From the NCBI GenBank assembly GCA_963693285.1, contig OY848917.1, positions 10,044,192 to 10,108,191 of the forward strand: DNA of 64,000 nt, in the 5' to 3' direction. Under the pieces are notes generated by a model. It ran no database searches. It saw only the letters and a program-made list of their open reading frames with translations, and had not been told where the DNA came from. The DNA is from Xestospongia muta. Its lineage: Eukaryota > Porifera > Demospongiae > Haplosclerida > Petrosiidae. Below, piece after piece: positions 36,383-48,586 of the stretch. Every line of letters begins with the position of its first letter. The stretch's first letter is position 1. Both the position numbers and the translations under genes were made by a program.

Positions 36383-36961
36383 TTACAAAATCTTGACTCA
36401 AGACTCTCAACTACAATATTTCATTAATAGCTAAAATAAATGTTATGTGGTAAATAAGCATGTGTAAACATGTATAAGATTAATTTTGATCTTCTTTAAT
36501 CATGATATTAATTCAAAAATACTGTGCACATTTACTTGATAGAAATATATTATTATTATGCTTTTATTTGTAATATACATTATATAAAAGCACAGTTTAA
36601 GGATTGTTTTATGTTCCCAGTGCTATACACTCATCCGCTTGAGCTCATCAGTATTGAAAGAACTAAGGATATCAATTGTCATTGACTTTTGTATCATTTA
36701 TGAGCAAGATTATAGAATTAAATGACTTTTAACAAATTAGCTTATAAATGATAATAACTGTGATACAATGATTATACTTTACTATGATGTATTATGTGTC
36801 AATAACTCATTGAATTTCATAAAACAAGTAATATTTCTATGTCATGTTTTCTTATGGGTTCCTGATGTAAACAATGAAAATATTAAGAATCTAGTTATTG
36901 AATATTTGCATTAATGGTGGAGTGTAATATTTATGTATACAAGAAAAAGAGACACCTAGTC
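36383..36961 (+). repeat. Inverted copy of the Death-ANK-ZU5 5' flank
   Basis: Matches the reverse complement of about 17489-18075, ending at 'gagacacctagt' (17489 side). The copy resumes at about 46528 with the first exon. The break therefore falls about 30 bp 5' of the source gene's ATG, with about 70 bp missing at the junction. Confidence 0.75.
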
Positions 36962-37059
36962 TCGCATAGCTGGCCTTCCCCCCTCCCCCCATGAATATAA
37001 GTAATAAGATCAAATATACACGCTAGTAGCTTGGCAAAAATAATTATTTCAACTTTTTC

Positions 37060-38410
37060 TTTTTTTTTTCTGGGAGGAGACACTGTGTTTACCCTCTCAA
37101 TAGTATTGACAGTGTTTGTAAGTACAAATACATGTAAATATGATTAACATATCAACTATACACCTTAAAAGCCCCGCATAAATAAAATTTTCAACATTTT
37201 TCTTTTTGCTTGGGTGGACTCACCACGCCTACTTCCACAATGGTCTCGACTACATTTGTACTAACAAAACACATATGAATATGATCAACACAATCTACTA
37301 TAAACCTTAATAGTTCAGCAAAAATAAAAATTTTCAAAATTTCTTGTTTTTTGCTGGGCAGACACATCACACCTACTTCCACAATAGTCTTGACTACATT
37401 TGTGCTTACAAAGTACATGTCAATATGATTAATACAATCAACTATACACTTTAATAGCTCAGCAAAAATATTAATTTTTTAAAAATATCTTCTTTTTGCT
37501 GGGCAGACACATCACACCACTCCTCCAATAGTCTTGGCTGCATTTGTACTCACAAAGTACATGTGAATATGATTAATGCAATTAACTATACACTTTAAAT
37601 AGTTGAGCAAAAAAATTAAAAATGTTTGTTTTTGCGGGGTGGAGACACCACACCTACTGCTGCAATGGTCTCGACTGCATTTGTGCTCACAAAATACATT
37701 TGAATACAATTAATATGATCAACTAAACACCTTAATAGCTAGCAAAAAAATAAAATTTTCAACATTTTTCATTTTTGCTGGGTGGAGACACTACATCTAC
37801 TCCCACAAAAGTGTCGACTGCATTTGTGCTCACAAAAGACAAGTGATACACCTCAATAGATCAGCAAAAATAAAAGTTTCAACATTTTTCTTTTTGCTTT
37901 GTAGAAACACCACATCTACTTTTGGAATGATCATGATTGCATTTGTCTAACAAAAATACATGTGAATATGATTAATACAATCAAATATACACATTAATAG
38001 CTCAACAACAAAAAAATAATCAACATTTTTTGGCTGGGTGGAGACACCACACCTCCTCCCACAATGGTCTCAACTGCATTTGTGCTTACAAAATACATGT
38101 AAATATGATTCATATGATCAACTATACAACTCAATTGGTCAGCAAAAATAAAATATTCAACATATTTAATTTTTGCTGAGTGGGGACACCACACCTACTC
38201 CACAATTGTCTCAACTGCATTTATGCTAATAAAATACATTTGAATATGATTAATACAATCAACTATACACAATAATAGTTCAGCAAAAATTAAAATTTTT
38301 AACATTTTTGTTTTTGCTGGGTGGAGACACCACACCTACAACTGCATTTGTGCCCAAACAATACATCGGAATATGATTAATACAATCAACTATACACCTT
38401 AATAGCTCAG
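37060..38410 (+). repeat. ~140-bp satellite array, left block (about 10 units)
   Basis: The landmark 'tttttgctgggtggagacac' and variants recurs near 37071, 37205, 37347, 37494, 37628, 37773, 37890, 38030, 38170 and 38310. Each unit also has a 'gcatttgtgctcacaaaata'-like part and an 'atcaactatacaccttaata'-like part. Small open frames here are satellite artefacts. Confidence 0.9.
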
Positions 38411-38439
38411 TGTTTATGGAATAGGATGAAACATGTTTA

Positions 38440-40180
38440 CTAGACTGGCTGTTTAGCAGCCAGACATTAGGTAATAGGTATACATTTTAATGTTTAACAG
38501 TCCAATTGCGTAAGATATCTTTTAGCCTCTCTTCCCACAGAAAGAAGAATGGATGCAAATACTGTAAATTGAGTTATATTAGCATTGGTTTTAATTTAGC
38601 AAAAATAGTGTATGGCTATAGGTCACTAAATTTTAAAGTCGCTAACTTAATTAACATTCAGGATACAGATCACGTGCAGGCTCTCAGTTACCACAAGGAA
38701 AACTGATCACTCTATTGACATTCCAATACTAGTATGTCTCTTCTCAAGTGGTTGAACTCTGCAAGTAGGCAATGGACTTCTCCACTAATGCCCACTGAAG
38801 ATCAATTCATCATGGCAAATAGTGACATTTTACATACTGGAGTTGAGGAAGGCTGAAATCTAGACTCTATAACCCCCAAAGACAATGGTTTGCACTAACA
38901 GTTTTAATAACTTGATTTTTCACTAAATTTAATGTTCACCAATGCGTTAATTTTTTTAAAATGCTAAATATTTTGGATGTTTACTTTTTTTGATTTACAG
39001 TATAACATTTGCATACATACATGATAGCACTCACCAGAAGTGAAGTGCTATGCCATGATGTAATAATATTTATATGTACAGGCAAGTGTTTTGCAAAACA
39101 TTGGCTATTGAGTAACAGTTGTTGTCAGACTTGTTCATTGCATATACATCTACATGCACATGGTATAGATTGATGCAGAATCCCATACCTTGTTCATAAA
39201 AAAATGTTCATTTTTAGTGCTAATTTTGTCCTGTTATCAACTTAAAACGTTGATTGAAAAATTGAATAGTTACTTTATGATTTACAATATACATACAAAA
39301 ACTTTAAATAACAAACTAATTATAAGGATGGCATATCTCTTAAAAATATCCCTTCACTGCATCTTTGTAATTTATTTTAAACCTCTCCATTAATAGAGTA
39401 ATAAGTACCTGTATGTATGAACCAATAATTATGATAGAATGGTACAGACTATAACTCTGGCAGACTATTGTTTTTGTGAAATCTGACAGAAAATATATTG
39501 GTTGCTGCTTTATATCACTTTCTATTCCCTTCAGATACTGCTTGAACCTCTAGCAACTATAACCATTTTTAGATTAATGCATGCCCATTTATTGTTACAA
39601 TACCATCCAGAGTGATTAGCCATTTGTCATTCAACTTTTTTATTGTAAGAGTTCTATATTTGATGTAATTATTGTAACATACATTTAAGTACAGCTATCT
39701 TATTGTTGTCTGTTAAGTATTAGAAATTTATGTACATGTTTAAACTAAATTTAGTTCATGTCTTTTGAGAGTGGACCTTATAAAGTTTCCTGTAAAGATA
39801 CATTCTCTGATAAAGAAGTGGACAAGGGACACAGTTACCTTTCACTCATTGTAATTGCAAAGTGTAGGTCTCACCATCGTGATCCAGCCTGGTATCAGAA
39901 CAGTTAACTGTTGTAGTTCAGTTTGCAGTTGGTCTCTACTAGATTTCATCTCTCATCAACAATATGTTTAACTGATCCCAATAACGAACAGACAGATCCC
40001 TCCTCGGACATGTCAGAGACAGGATCCTTGCAGCCCTTAACAGACGAGAACACACAAAGAGGATAGTAGGGACAGTCGTCTCCATGCTTAATTCAGCTTC
40101 TAGCAATCCATTGGTGGGTGCTTCTGCTTGGTCCAGCCAGTCTTTGGGTAAAGTCTACCTATAAATGTACTTAGTTTGGA
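38440..40180. other. Low-information stretch inside the insertion
   Basis: AT-rich; no gene is recognised. A short hairpin (ggctgtttagcagcc) lies near 38446-38461. From about 39960 the base composition shifts and the sequence may belong to the 5' part of the DIRS-like element that follows. A TA-rich run lies at 40200-40235. Confidence 0.4.
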
Positions 40181-40499
40181 ATTTACGGAGATAATATAAT
40201 TCTTATATAATTATATATAATATATATATATACCAGGGGATAATCACCCCCGGAATTGTGCGGGTCTACATGAATCATCAGTGGCTGTGGTGCATCTGCT
40301 TCAGAGGCAGATGCATGATAGGATGGCGGAGTACCATCCAATAGCGAAAGGTCCTAAATATGTGGGGTGGTAGGGTAAGCAAAGAGCTTATTCCCTAAGG
40401 GTTGTGGAGACCCCCCACCACACAATACATTCAGGAGGGCATTAGAAACAGGCAGAGAGCCTGGCAATGCCAGACCTAGTCAGAGTGACTGGGGATATA

Positions 40500-43420
40500 C
40501 TATGTTGTTTACTGATGAACAGAGAGCCTCATCATCCAAGTTAACAACCCACCCCCGGGAGGGGTGGTAGTCAATACTAAAGCTGATCAGATACCAGGCA
40601 AGAGAAAGCCTGAATCTGATCTAATCCCTCGGGTGTGGGTCAACTATCACAATCTTTTGCTGTTTGTTGTTCTAGCACATCAGCTAGGAGTGGTGCCTGA
40701 GAATTTGCCAGATATCTTGGTGAACACTTTTCCTCCCCTTCCAAATCTGGTAGCAATGGATGCCATAATTTCCAATGTAGAAAGGAAGTCACAAGCATTA
40801 GTGTTCACAGAGTCTATCCCTCCCATTCCAGTAAAACTGGTTGACCAAATCTGGAAATAGGAGTTCATACATCTAGCAAGTCTACATATTGCCATCAGGG
40901 CAGGTTATGGTGTTGCTCTCCCCGGATCTTCTCAAGAGATGGGAGGAGGGAGTTTGTTGACATAATGACTTGGAACCAAGCATTTGCTATCTTGGCAGCG
41001 GTGCATTGTCAACTGCTTCCATCAAAAAGGAAAAGGCATTGGGCCTAATGGTGCATATAAATACTTGATTATTCAGATGCTCAAAGATCTTGGGTTACCA
41101 AGTGGCTAAGATATCAGAGAGAATTTTGCATATGGGCTGGGGCAAAGATAATGACTTAATGAAGTGAAATGAAACTATGGGAAATGCCTTGCAAACAATG
41201 TCAATAATGCAGTACTTTCAAGTATTTTCTACTAATAAATTTAATGGTCAATAAAGTTATATAGGGCACCTCCATCAGGCTCCATGCACTGGAGTGCTGT
41301 AAAGCAAAGCAGAACCTGTCCCCGGTCCTGGACTGCCTAGGAGAATTTTTACCCCTTTGATAGCAGACAGATGAGAGTTAGCACTACCGGCCCCCCAGAT
41401 AAAGAATTTACACATAATACTGTCAATTGTATGAAGACAGAATTCAGAATTGGCTACAATTGGAGCTCAGTTAGGTGTCAATCAGCAACTGACAACATGA
41501 CTGTCAGTCACAGGGAAGTAGTAAGTTAAAGGAGTACTTAGAAAGGAAGGTGCCACAGGGCAGATTAAAACATGTCCCTATGGAGGCTCAATACTTAGTG
41601 CAAGTGATCCCTATAGGACTGATTCCAAAGAAGAATAAGCCAATTAAATTTAGAATGATAGTTGACCTTTCTTCACCAACAGGTAGAAATGTAAATGATA
41701 GTATCTCAAGTGAGTAGGCGTCAGTGTCCTACTCATCTGTGGATCACCTTGCCACATAAGTGGCTCACCTTGTCAGGAGCTGCTGGTTAGTTAAGGCAGG
41801 TATTAAGGAAACATACAGGTTGGTGCCAGTGCACCCTGAAGACCGGCCACTACTTGCCATAAAGTGGGCAGGTCAGGTCACGGTAGACTTAGAACTGTCA
41901 TTTGGTCTTAGATCAGCCCAAAAATATTCTCGGCCATAGCAGATGCACTCCATTGGATTCTAGCAAAGAAAGGTCTGGTTAACTCCTCCACTACTTAGAT
42001 GATTTCTTGCTGGCCACCTCCTCTCAAGAAAAAGCACAATACCAGAGAGATTTGCTGGTACACAATGCGAAGTTCTAGGTGTGCCACTGCAACCTTCAAA
42101 ACTGGAAGGCCCCTCCACTTGCCTACAATTCCTAAGAATTGAAGTAGATACATAAGCAATGCAGTTATGCCTACCAGCAGACAAAATGTCCCGTCTCTTG
42201 GAGGCTCTGGAAAGGCAATCAAAACCCATTCACTTAAAAAGAGATACTTTCAATCCTTAGTGCATCTTCTCCAACATGCCTCCAAGATTGTGGTACCAGG
42301 TAAAGCATTCACTAGGAGACTCCACAAATTGCTGTCCATACAGTCACAATGGGTTAGGCTAAACTCTAGTTTGAGAGCAGACATTTTACGGTGGCAGATT
42401 TTCTCCTCAAGATGGAATCGTTTAATATGGCAAGCATCCAAGTGCTTCGGTTCAGGTCATGTCGAGGTATTGACTTTCCAGCATGTTTTTAACTACAACA
42501 GTCAGTAAAGCTACAGTCATGTTCCATTCAGCTAAAAGGCAGCCATTCTCTGTAGATGGTGGAAAGGAAAAATAGTGGAGTTTATTGTGGATAATGAAGC
42601 TGTGGTCCATATCATCCAGGTCCAATACTCTCATTCTGCTTCTATCCCAAAATCTATCTAATGTGGACATCTGTCATGAAAATCATGATAACATTCCTCC
42701 TTTGGGCAGCCTGTACCACTGCATTCTTTGCATTTTGCTGATTTTGTGATATAACAGTAGCTCAGGAAGGGGTTTATGATGAGAAAATTCACCTATGCTA
42801 TGCAGATGTGTCAGTTGACAACCCAAAATCTCCTTAAAACACTCAAAAACCGATCAATTCAATAGAGGAGTGCACCTAACCATAGGTCGTACTAAGGATG
42901 ACCTATGTCCAGTTGTAGCTCTGTTGAGCTATATAACCATTTGTCGTTCTCTCAGGTCCTCTGTTAGGTGGAGCAATAGTAGTCCCCTAACTATAACAAG
43001 ACTTGTGTCTGAAGTGCAATGGTAGTACCCTAATTAGAACAAGATTTATGTCCGAAGAGCAGGAGATTTTAAATATAGCTAATCTTCCAGCAGATAAATT
43101 TGCAGGACATAGTTTCAGGATCGGAGCAGATATTACAGCTGCAACCATGGCTGTCAAGGACTCCACCATTTGTAGTACCCTTGGCTGATGGAAGAGCTTA
43201 TCTTCTAGATATTAGATAAGATCCTAGCCAATTGGCTTCAATATCTCAGTCGCTATGTCAGCAGGACAGTTCTAAGACCTATAGTTTTCTAAGGAGTGTG
43301 CGGGTTCCTTTATGGAGGAGAGAACATTGCTCTATCTAGACCTGATCTAGTCTTTACCAATGTCTGTAGGTATATAAGTCTCTCCTCCATCTTGGATTGA
43401 GTCCATGTTTATGGGAAATA
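40500..43420 (+). mobile_element. Decayed DIRS/Ngaro-like retroelement (tyrosine recombinase type)
   Basis: A gag-like open stretch (40564-40860) is followed from about 41540 by a reverse transcriptase with many stops (GLIPKKNKPIKFRMIVDLSS; VPVHPEDRPLLAIKWAGQVT; ELSFGLRS). RNase H remains lie near 42500-42660. A tyrosine recombinase C-terminus with the HxxR motif (KFAGHSFRIGADITAA) lies at about 43080-43250. There is no DDE integrase. The order RT-RH-YR is that of DIRS-type elements. Confidence 0.75.
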
Positions 43421-43479
43421 TTAGATGGTTATTACTATTGTTATTATTAGCATGAACAGGGTATCTAGGTACATCTGTC

Positions 43480-43870
43480 AGCAAGTGACAGACGTTAATT
43501 TATTTTTGCTGATCTAGTAAGGTGCATAGTTGATCATATTAATCATATTCATATGTTTTTTTACAAGTGCAGTCAAGACCATTGTGGTAGTAGGTGTGGT
43601 GTCTCTAACCAGCAAAAACGAAAAATGTTGAAAATTTAATTTTTGCTTAGGTATTAAGGTGTATAGTTGATCACATTAATCATATTCACATGTATTTTGT
43701 GAGCACAAATGCAGTCAAGACATTTGTGGGAGTAAGTGTGGTGTCTCCACTGAGCAAAAACAAAAATGTTGTAAATTTTATTTTTGCTTAGCTATTAAGG
43801 TGTATAGTTGATTTTACTGATCATATTCACATGTATTTTGTTAGCAATAATGCAGTCGAGACCATTGTTG
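43480..43870 (-). repeat. ~140-bp satellite, right block, inverted orientation
   Basis: About three units of the 37060-38410 satellite in reverse complement (tgcagtcaagaccattgtgg; ggtgtggtgtct; agcaaaaac). The block is interrupted at 'gaccattgt' by the gypsy fragment and resumes at about 46127-46190. Confidence 0.85.
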
Positions 43871-46126
43871 GGTGGTTCTTGGTGTAACTTGACTATGATG
43901 ACATCATAATAGAATGGCACATACTTATATCATCATATTCATGACATTACTTAACTGTTACAATTGTTACGCATAGACGCTACGAAACATTTCACCCAGT
44001 CTTGGGTTAAAAATACTTTATTAATAATAATACTAATGAATATAAATAAATAAAACCAACCCTACTATGAATATAATTGAGTTTCTTATATAGTCTCATA
44101 CCCGGATAACTTTAAGTGGATCAATTTCCAGTTGACCAATCAGATTTCTTCATATCTCGCTCGCATTGACCAATCAGATTTCTTCTCTTATTTTGATCCA
44201 TTTCCTGACAGTCTTCAAGCACGAAGTGTGGGTAGTTCAGTGGTAGACAAAAAAGTGCATCCGCATTGGCGTTTTGAGATCCCCTTCTGTGTTGAACTGT
44301 AAAGGTGTAAGGTTGCAACATCAAACTCCACCACATGAGTCAAGCATTCTTGTCTCAGCATTGTTGTATCCACTGAAGAGCTCTATGATCTGTCGGTAGT
44401 ACAGTTTCCTGATCAAATATACTTGGAAGACTTTAATGCCTAGTACGATGAACAGACTTTCCTGCTCAATTACTGAGTATCTCTATCAAGTAACTTTCTA
44501 CTAAAATAGGCGATAGAATAGTCTTCATCTCCCAGGCTTAACAATGCCCCCACTTTTAAATTGGAAGCGTCTGTCTGCAATATGAATGTCTTAGTGAAAT
44601 GTGGACTCCTCATGACAGTAGCAGATGTTAATGCTCCCTTGAGACTCTCAAATGCATGTTTCGCATTCTCAGTCCATTCTATTATGTCAGCTTCCCTTTC
44701 CTGGTCAGATTAGTCAATGGTTCTGCTACTGTAGCATAATTTCGAAAAAATCTTCAGTAATATCCTGTGGTTCTTACATCCTTCTTTGTTCTTGGGCATT
44801 CCATTTCCTTGATTGCCAAAATTTTGCGATGTCCCAGGTACCTGCCAATATCCTTTTGCAAGGCAAGGTTTACCGACTTGATCTATCATCTCATCCACTT
44901 GAGTCATTAAATATGCATCGAATTTCCTTACTGTGTTAAGCTTGCGATAATCCACACAAATTTGACTGCTTTGATCTTTTTTCTTCATGACGACAATTGG
45001 TGATGACCACTCACTGCTGGATTATTCTTAGTTCATCCTTCAGCATCCGGTTTAATTCTTCAGATACCTCCCTCTTCACTGGTGGTGGTATTTGATATGG
45101 TCATTGTCATATTGGTCTGCTTCCATCAGTGATGATTTTGTGCTGTGCAGTAGTAGTCCGTCCAGACTTTCCACTGATTATCTTTGGAAATTGCTGAAGC
45201 AACTGGTTTAAATCATTCTGTTCATTCCTTGTAAACTGCTCTCCGTATCTTGGTGGTTCTTGTGGCCATCAATATTCTTCCATGTCTTCACTATCTTCGA
45301 CAATATTTCTTGAGGAGATTACAGTGTATGACTTTGCCACTCCCTCGTTCTGGTAGCTCAATTTCATAATTAACATTTCCTAGCTTCCATAGGAATTTGT
45401 ATGGATCTCTCATTGTCCGTGGAATTTATGCATACCATCAGGCAAGGACTTAATCTCCTGGCTGATAGTTGACTTCACAAGCTTTTTTGGTTGTACCAAA
45501 TTTTCTGTTTAATTTGTGCTTGTTGCATGTTTTCCTGCACCATTTCACTGACTTCCTGCATTCTAGTATGCACATCCATTATGAAGGCCATTATGAAGGT
45601 AGCAATATCATTTTGCTCCTCGTTTGCAGGGATCCAGGCTTCTTTCAAAATATCCATCACCCCTTGAACTTGGTGAGTACAGGTTAACTCAAAGGACTAA
45701 ACTCTGTGGTCTCACGTGAAACTTATCTATACGCAAACAGAACTAATGGTATCAGCTTGTCCCAACTTCTTTAAGCTTCAGGAAAAGTCTTACATAGCAT
45801 CAATTTGAGTGTCTGATTAAATCTCTCCGCCATTCCGTCTGTTTGTGAATAGTATGGACTGATGGTGATTTGTCTCACTCCTAGCAACTGGTAGAGCTCT
45901 TTCAGTAGTACTGATGTAAAGTTGGTTCCTTGCTCTATCAGTATTTCTGATGGGACACCATGTAGTGAGTAGAAATCTATTAACCTTTCAGCCACCTTAG
46001 GAGCAGTAAAGGTTCGTAACGGATAGGCAGCTGGATATCGAGTTGCATAGTCACAAATGACTAGCATATATTGATTTAACCCCTTTTGCTTCATCAACTG
46101 TACCCTCCAGTCATAAAATAATTCCT
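43871..46126 (-). mobile_element. Ty3/gypsy fragment with INT upstream of RT (Gmr1-like order)
   Basis: Reading on the minus strand: integrase core (46097-45771: LVICDYATRYPAAYPLRTFT, IEQGTNFTS in place of the usual D, SQTDGMAERFNQT); post-integrase region (45660-45475, then PRTMRDPYKFLWKLGNVNYE near 45400); then directly the RT entry (KSGRTTTAQHKI near 45170; ICVDYRKLNTVRKFDAYLMT near 44950); then RNase H (YFSRKL near 44510; FTVQHRRGSQNANADAL near 44290). Stops and frameshifts are frequent. The 'gaccattgt' satellite motif flanks both sides. Confidence 0.75.
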
Positions 46127-46190
46127 ATGAGTTAAGACCATTGTAAGAGTAAGTGTGACGTTTCCTCTCAGCATAATTGGAATTTTTTTT
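46127..46190 (-). repeat. Satellite fragment, continuation of right block
   Basis: 'gaccattgtaagagtaagtg' continues the inverted satellite unit interrupted at 43870. Confidence 0.65.
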
Positions 46191-46527
46191 TAATTGTTGA
46201 TCATAAAAATTAAACACACATTGATTGTTTCTGATTAATAATTGTTTTCGAACCAAACTTAAAAGTATTATCTCTAATGTTTCAATCTAGGTACTGCAGT
46301 AAATTTGAAGATAAATTTAATGTTTATTTCATTTGTTAAGTTTCTGTTGTCATACAAGTAGGTTTTGTTGTAATATCTTTGTTACATATACATTCGTCTG
46401 GTTTATTTAAATAGATTTAAATATTTACATATATATTATTACTTTTTAAATAAAGAAATATTCCAAAACATTATGACAGCCTCACCTCTTGATATCGTAA
46501 CGCCCACGCACAGCAAAACTACAGAGT
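46191..46527. other. AT-rich stretch before the inverted gene copy
   Basis: No gene seen; the right limit of the insertion is near 46525. Confidence 0.5.
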
Positions 46528-47305
46528 GGGAGTGATCCTGATTATTCACTTGAATTTTATTTAAATCAGGCTCCATCACTCACTGAAGTGTGTGAATATG
46601 CTAAGACAGCTGATTGGTATTAATTGGGTGTACTGTTACAACTAAATAGTGTGGACCTAGAAAACATTTGTAAATTTGCTCTTGCAAGTAAGAAGTTAAC
46701 AGACTAACATGGATTCCCTTGAAATATGAAAAGTACCTGAAAGAGTGGTTACTTGTTACAACACAATTATTAGGCTGTTATTTAGGCTAATCATGCAATA
46801 TATCCCACTAACTCTAAGATAGCAAAGTGTAATGAGTGAGCAATGATTCTTCCTTTGTTATAGTTATTCAACTTTGAAATTGGAAACATTGTTTTATGGT
46901 ATTATTGCTGAGTGCCTTAGCGCAAGTCGAATAATCTGAATGGTATAGTAAAATCCCACCTTAATTTATATAATTATACATATATATGTTCGGTTAGAGT
47001 TAGGAATGTGATAATTGCATTACTGGAATCAGGAACCACGTATTCCTAGTAAATTATTAAATAGAGTTTTTGTGAAAGCCCTTGTGTTAGTATAGTTACC
47101 TTGTTTTCATTTTAGTCTTTAAATAGAACTACAACTGGGTCTACAAGACAATATAAAGATATCTTTGAAACAAATACTGGTTAGTATATCAACATTTCTT
47201 GACTTATTTTCTAGTTCTTGCATGCTACAAGTGTATAAATCAGTGACAATAGAATTGACATGTACCATAGTGTCTGTATATCTCTGATGTATACAAGTCA
47301 TTATG
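46528..47305 (+). pseudogene. Inverted partial copy of the Death-ANK-ZU5 gene, exons 1-2
   Basis: 'gtgggagtgatcctgattat' at about 46528 starts a match to the reverse complement of about 16540-17418. The Death-domain pattern is readable (LTEVCEYAKTADWY) but is broken by a stop and an internal deletion of about 100 bp. Intron 1 and the exon 2 equivalent (about 47115-47180) follow, and homology ends near 47305. Nonfunctional. Confidence 0.8.
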
Positions 47306-47384
47306 TACTTTGGTTGATTATCAATTCTAATTGTATCATCTAAACTGTTTTAGCATTTGATTATTTGAAAGTTGGTAGGAACAA

Positions 47385-47800
47385 CCAACATTGGTGACCC
47401 AGACAACCCATTAGAACACTATGTTGCTAGAAGGAGACGTTCATCCTATCACTGCTGGTGTCAATCTAAAGATACCACGATTTTGGTCAGCTGATCCACA
47501 AGTCTGAATCTAAAGATACCACCATTTTGGTCAGCTGATCCACAAGTCTGGTTTACACAAGTCAAAGCCCAGTTTAGTACTCAATGGATCACTGCTCAAA
47601 AGACTAAATTTAATCATATTGTGGCCACCCTATTGCCTGAGTTCGCCCAAGAGGTATATGATCTCATCCTATCTCCCCAACCCCAAATCCAAATGACAAA
47701 CTTAAGATGCCTGTTCATCTGGATGACGTTCCTAAAACTGCTGTTACTACTCCTTTTGGATTATTCAAATTCCTCTGTCATAGGCACCAGAACAAGGGAA
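47385..47800 (+). mobile_element. Ty3/gypsy scrap: primer site, gag piece and RT piece
   Basis: A primer-binding-like 'attggtgacccagac' near 47390 is followed by a gag-like stretch (FWSADPQVWFTQVKAQFSTQ, LLPEFAQEVYDLIL). This jumps to an RT-like bit (VPKTAVTTPFGLFKFL) in another frame. A 42-bp segment is tandemly duplicated at about 47464-47547. No RT core remains. Confidence 0.65.
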
Positions 47801-47803
47801 GCT

Positions 47804-47823
47804 GAGTGGGCTATAGCCCACTC
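47804..47823. repeat. 20-bp perfect palindrome
   Basis: gagtgggctatagcccactc is its own reverse complement. It lies between the gypsy scrap and the DIRS element. No function is assigned. Confidence 0.6.
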
Positions 47824-48259
47824 ATATGTGAAGCAAGTAGGCCTAAGCCCCCCTCATGGCCTCAAGGCTCAGTTTAGTTTAAAAACACACATAATTAGCA
47901 ATTTACCAATAAAAAACAAAAGTGACATTAGAGGGAAAAAACCATCAGACATCGACCCACAGCTCCTAAAATCCACCATGATGCTACCCTCACCTATTTA
48001 TAATTATACTTCGGAGAATGAGGTCTCACATGTCAACTTTGCCTAGGCATTTATTTAAACTCAAAACAGCTACTTATCAGCACTTACAAAAATTCAAAAA
48101 AATGTCAGACCAACGAGTTAGCAAACGTCCAAAACATGTTTCACACAGATATAATAGCCCACCTAGATCTTGCTATATAAAGCACACGCTTTCACTCCTA
48201 GTTCGGCTTTTATTTTGCTGCAGTTTCAACAGTGTCAAGCACTTACTTCACAAGTTGAG

Positions 48260-48586
48260 ATGAGCAACGAGGAAAATTCTTCAGTGAATAGTCTCCAATC
48301 GGAGATGAAGCAGATGTTCCAGGACATGATGTCGCAGTTGGGGAGCTTATCGTCAGTGTTGGCAAAATCCAAAGACAAGCCACCCTCTGCTGCCAGCAAA
48401 GAAGCTGAACGTAGTAAGGCAGATGACGTCTCAGACAGAGAGGCAAGCGAGACATCAGAAGAGACAGACACGGGTAGGAAACCCATATTTGAGGAGTCTA
48501 AGCCAACGCAGGGTTTTTTACAGTCGGCCTTCTGTAGAGCTAGGCCCACTGAACAAAACAAGGAGAACGTGGGTAGAACGTTTTAG
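48260..48586 (+). CDS. DIRS ORF1 (gag-like), N-terminal part
   Basis: 108 residues from ATG at 48260. A coiled-coil-like start (SLQSEMKQMFQDMMSQLGSL) is followed by an acidic low-complexity stretch (REASETSEETDTGR). Coding-like sequence continues in other frames to about 49250 (VSKNFVLDAAGPLVAAMEEL; LVEDEDFSQVVPYLFGPGFE), so the ORF is broken by indels. Confidence 0.6.
   Translation: MSNEENSSVNSLQSEMKQMFQDMMSQLGSLSSVLAKSKDKPPSAASKEAERSKADDVSDREASETSEETDTGRKPIFEESKPTQGFLQSAFCRARPTEQNKENVGRTF

Larger units (their letters stand above)
28279..36680 (+). repeat. Tandem duplication unit 2 (with receptor copy 2)
   Basis: Near-identical to unit 1 in the same orientation. Differences include an inserted MITE at about 29117-29372, deletion of the exon 4 region, a 648-bp TM3-TM7 deletion, and about 360 bp of extra sequence near 36060-36420. 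Confidence 0.85.

Noticed and set aside
37191..38194. Several minus-strand open frames with repeated 'CFVSTN' motifs
   Set aside because: Translations of the ~140-bp satellite; periodic but without protein-like conservation.
37060..38410. CRISPR-like array or phase-variable repeat
   Set aside because: Units of ~140 bp are tandem and imperfect with no unique spacers, and the window is eukaryotic. It is a satellite.
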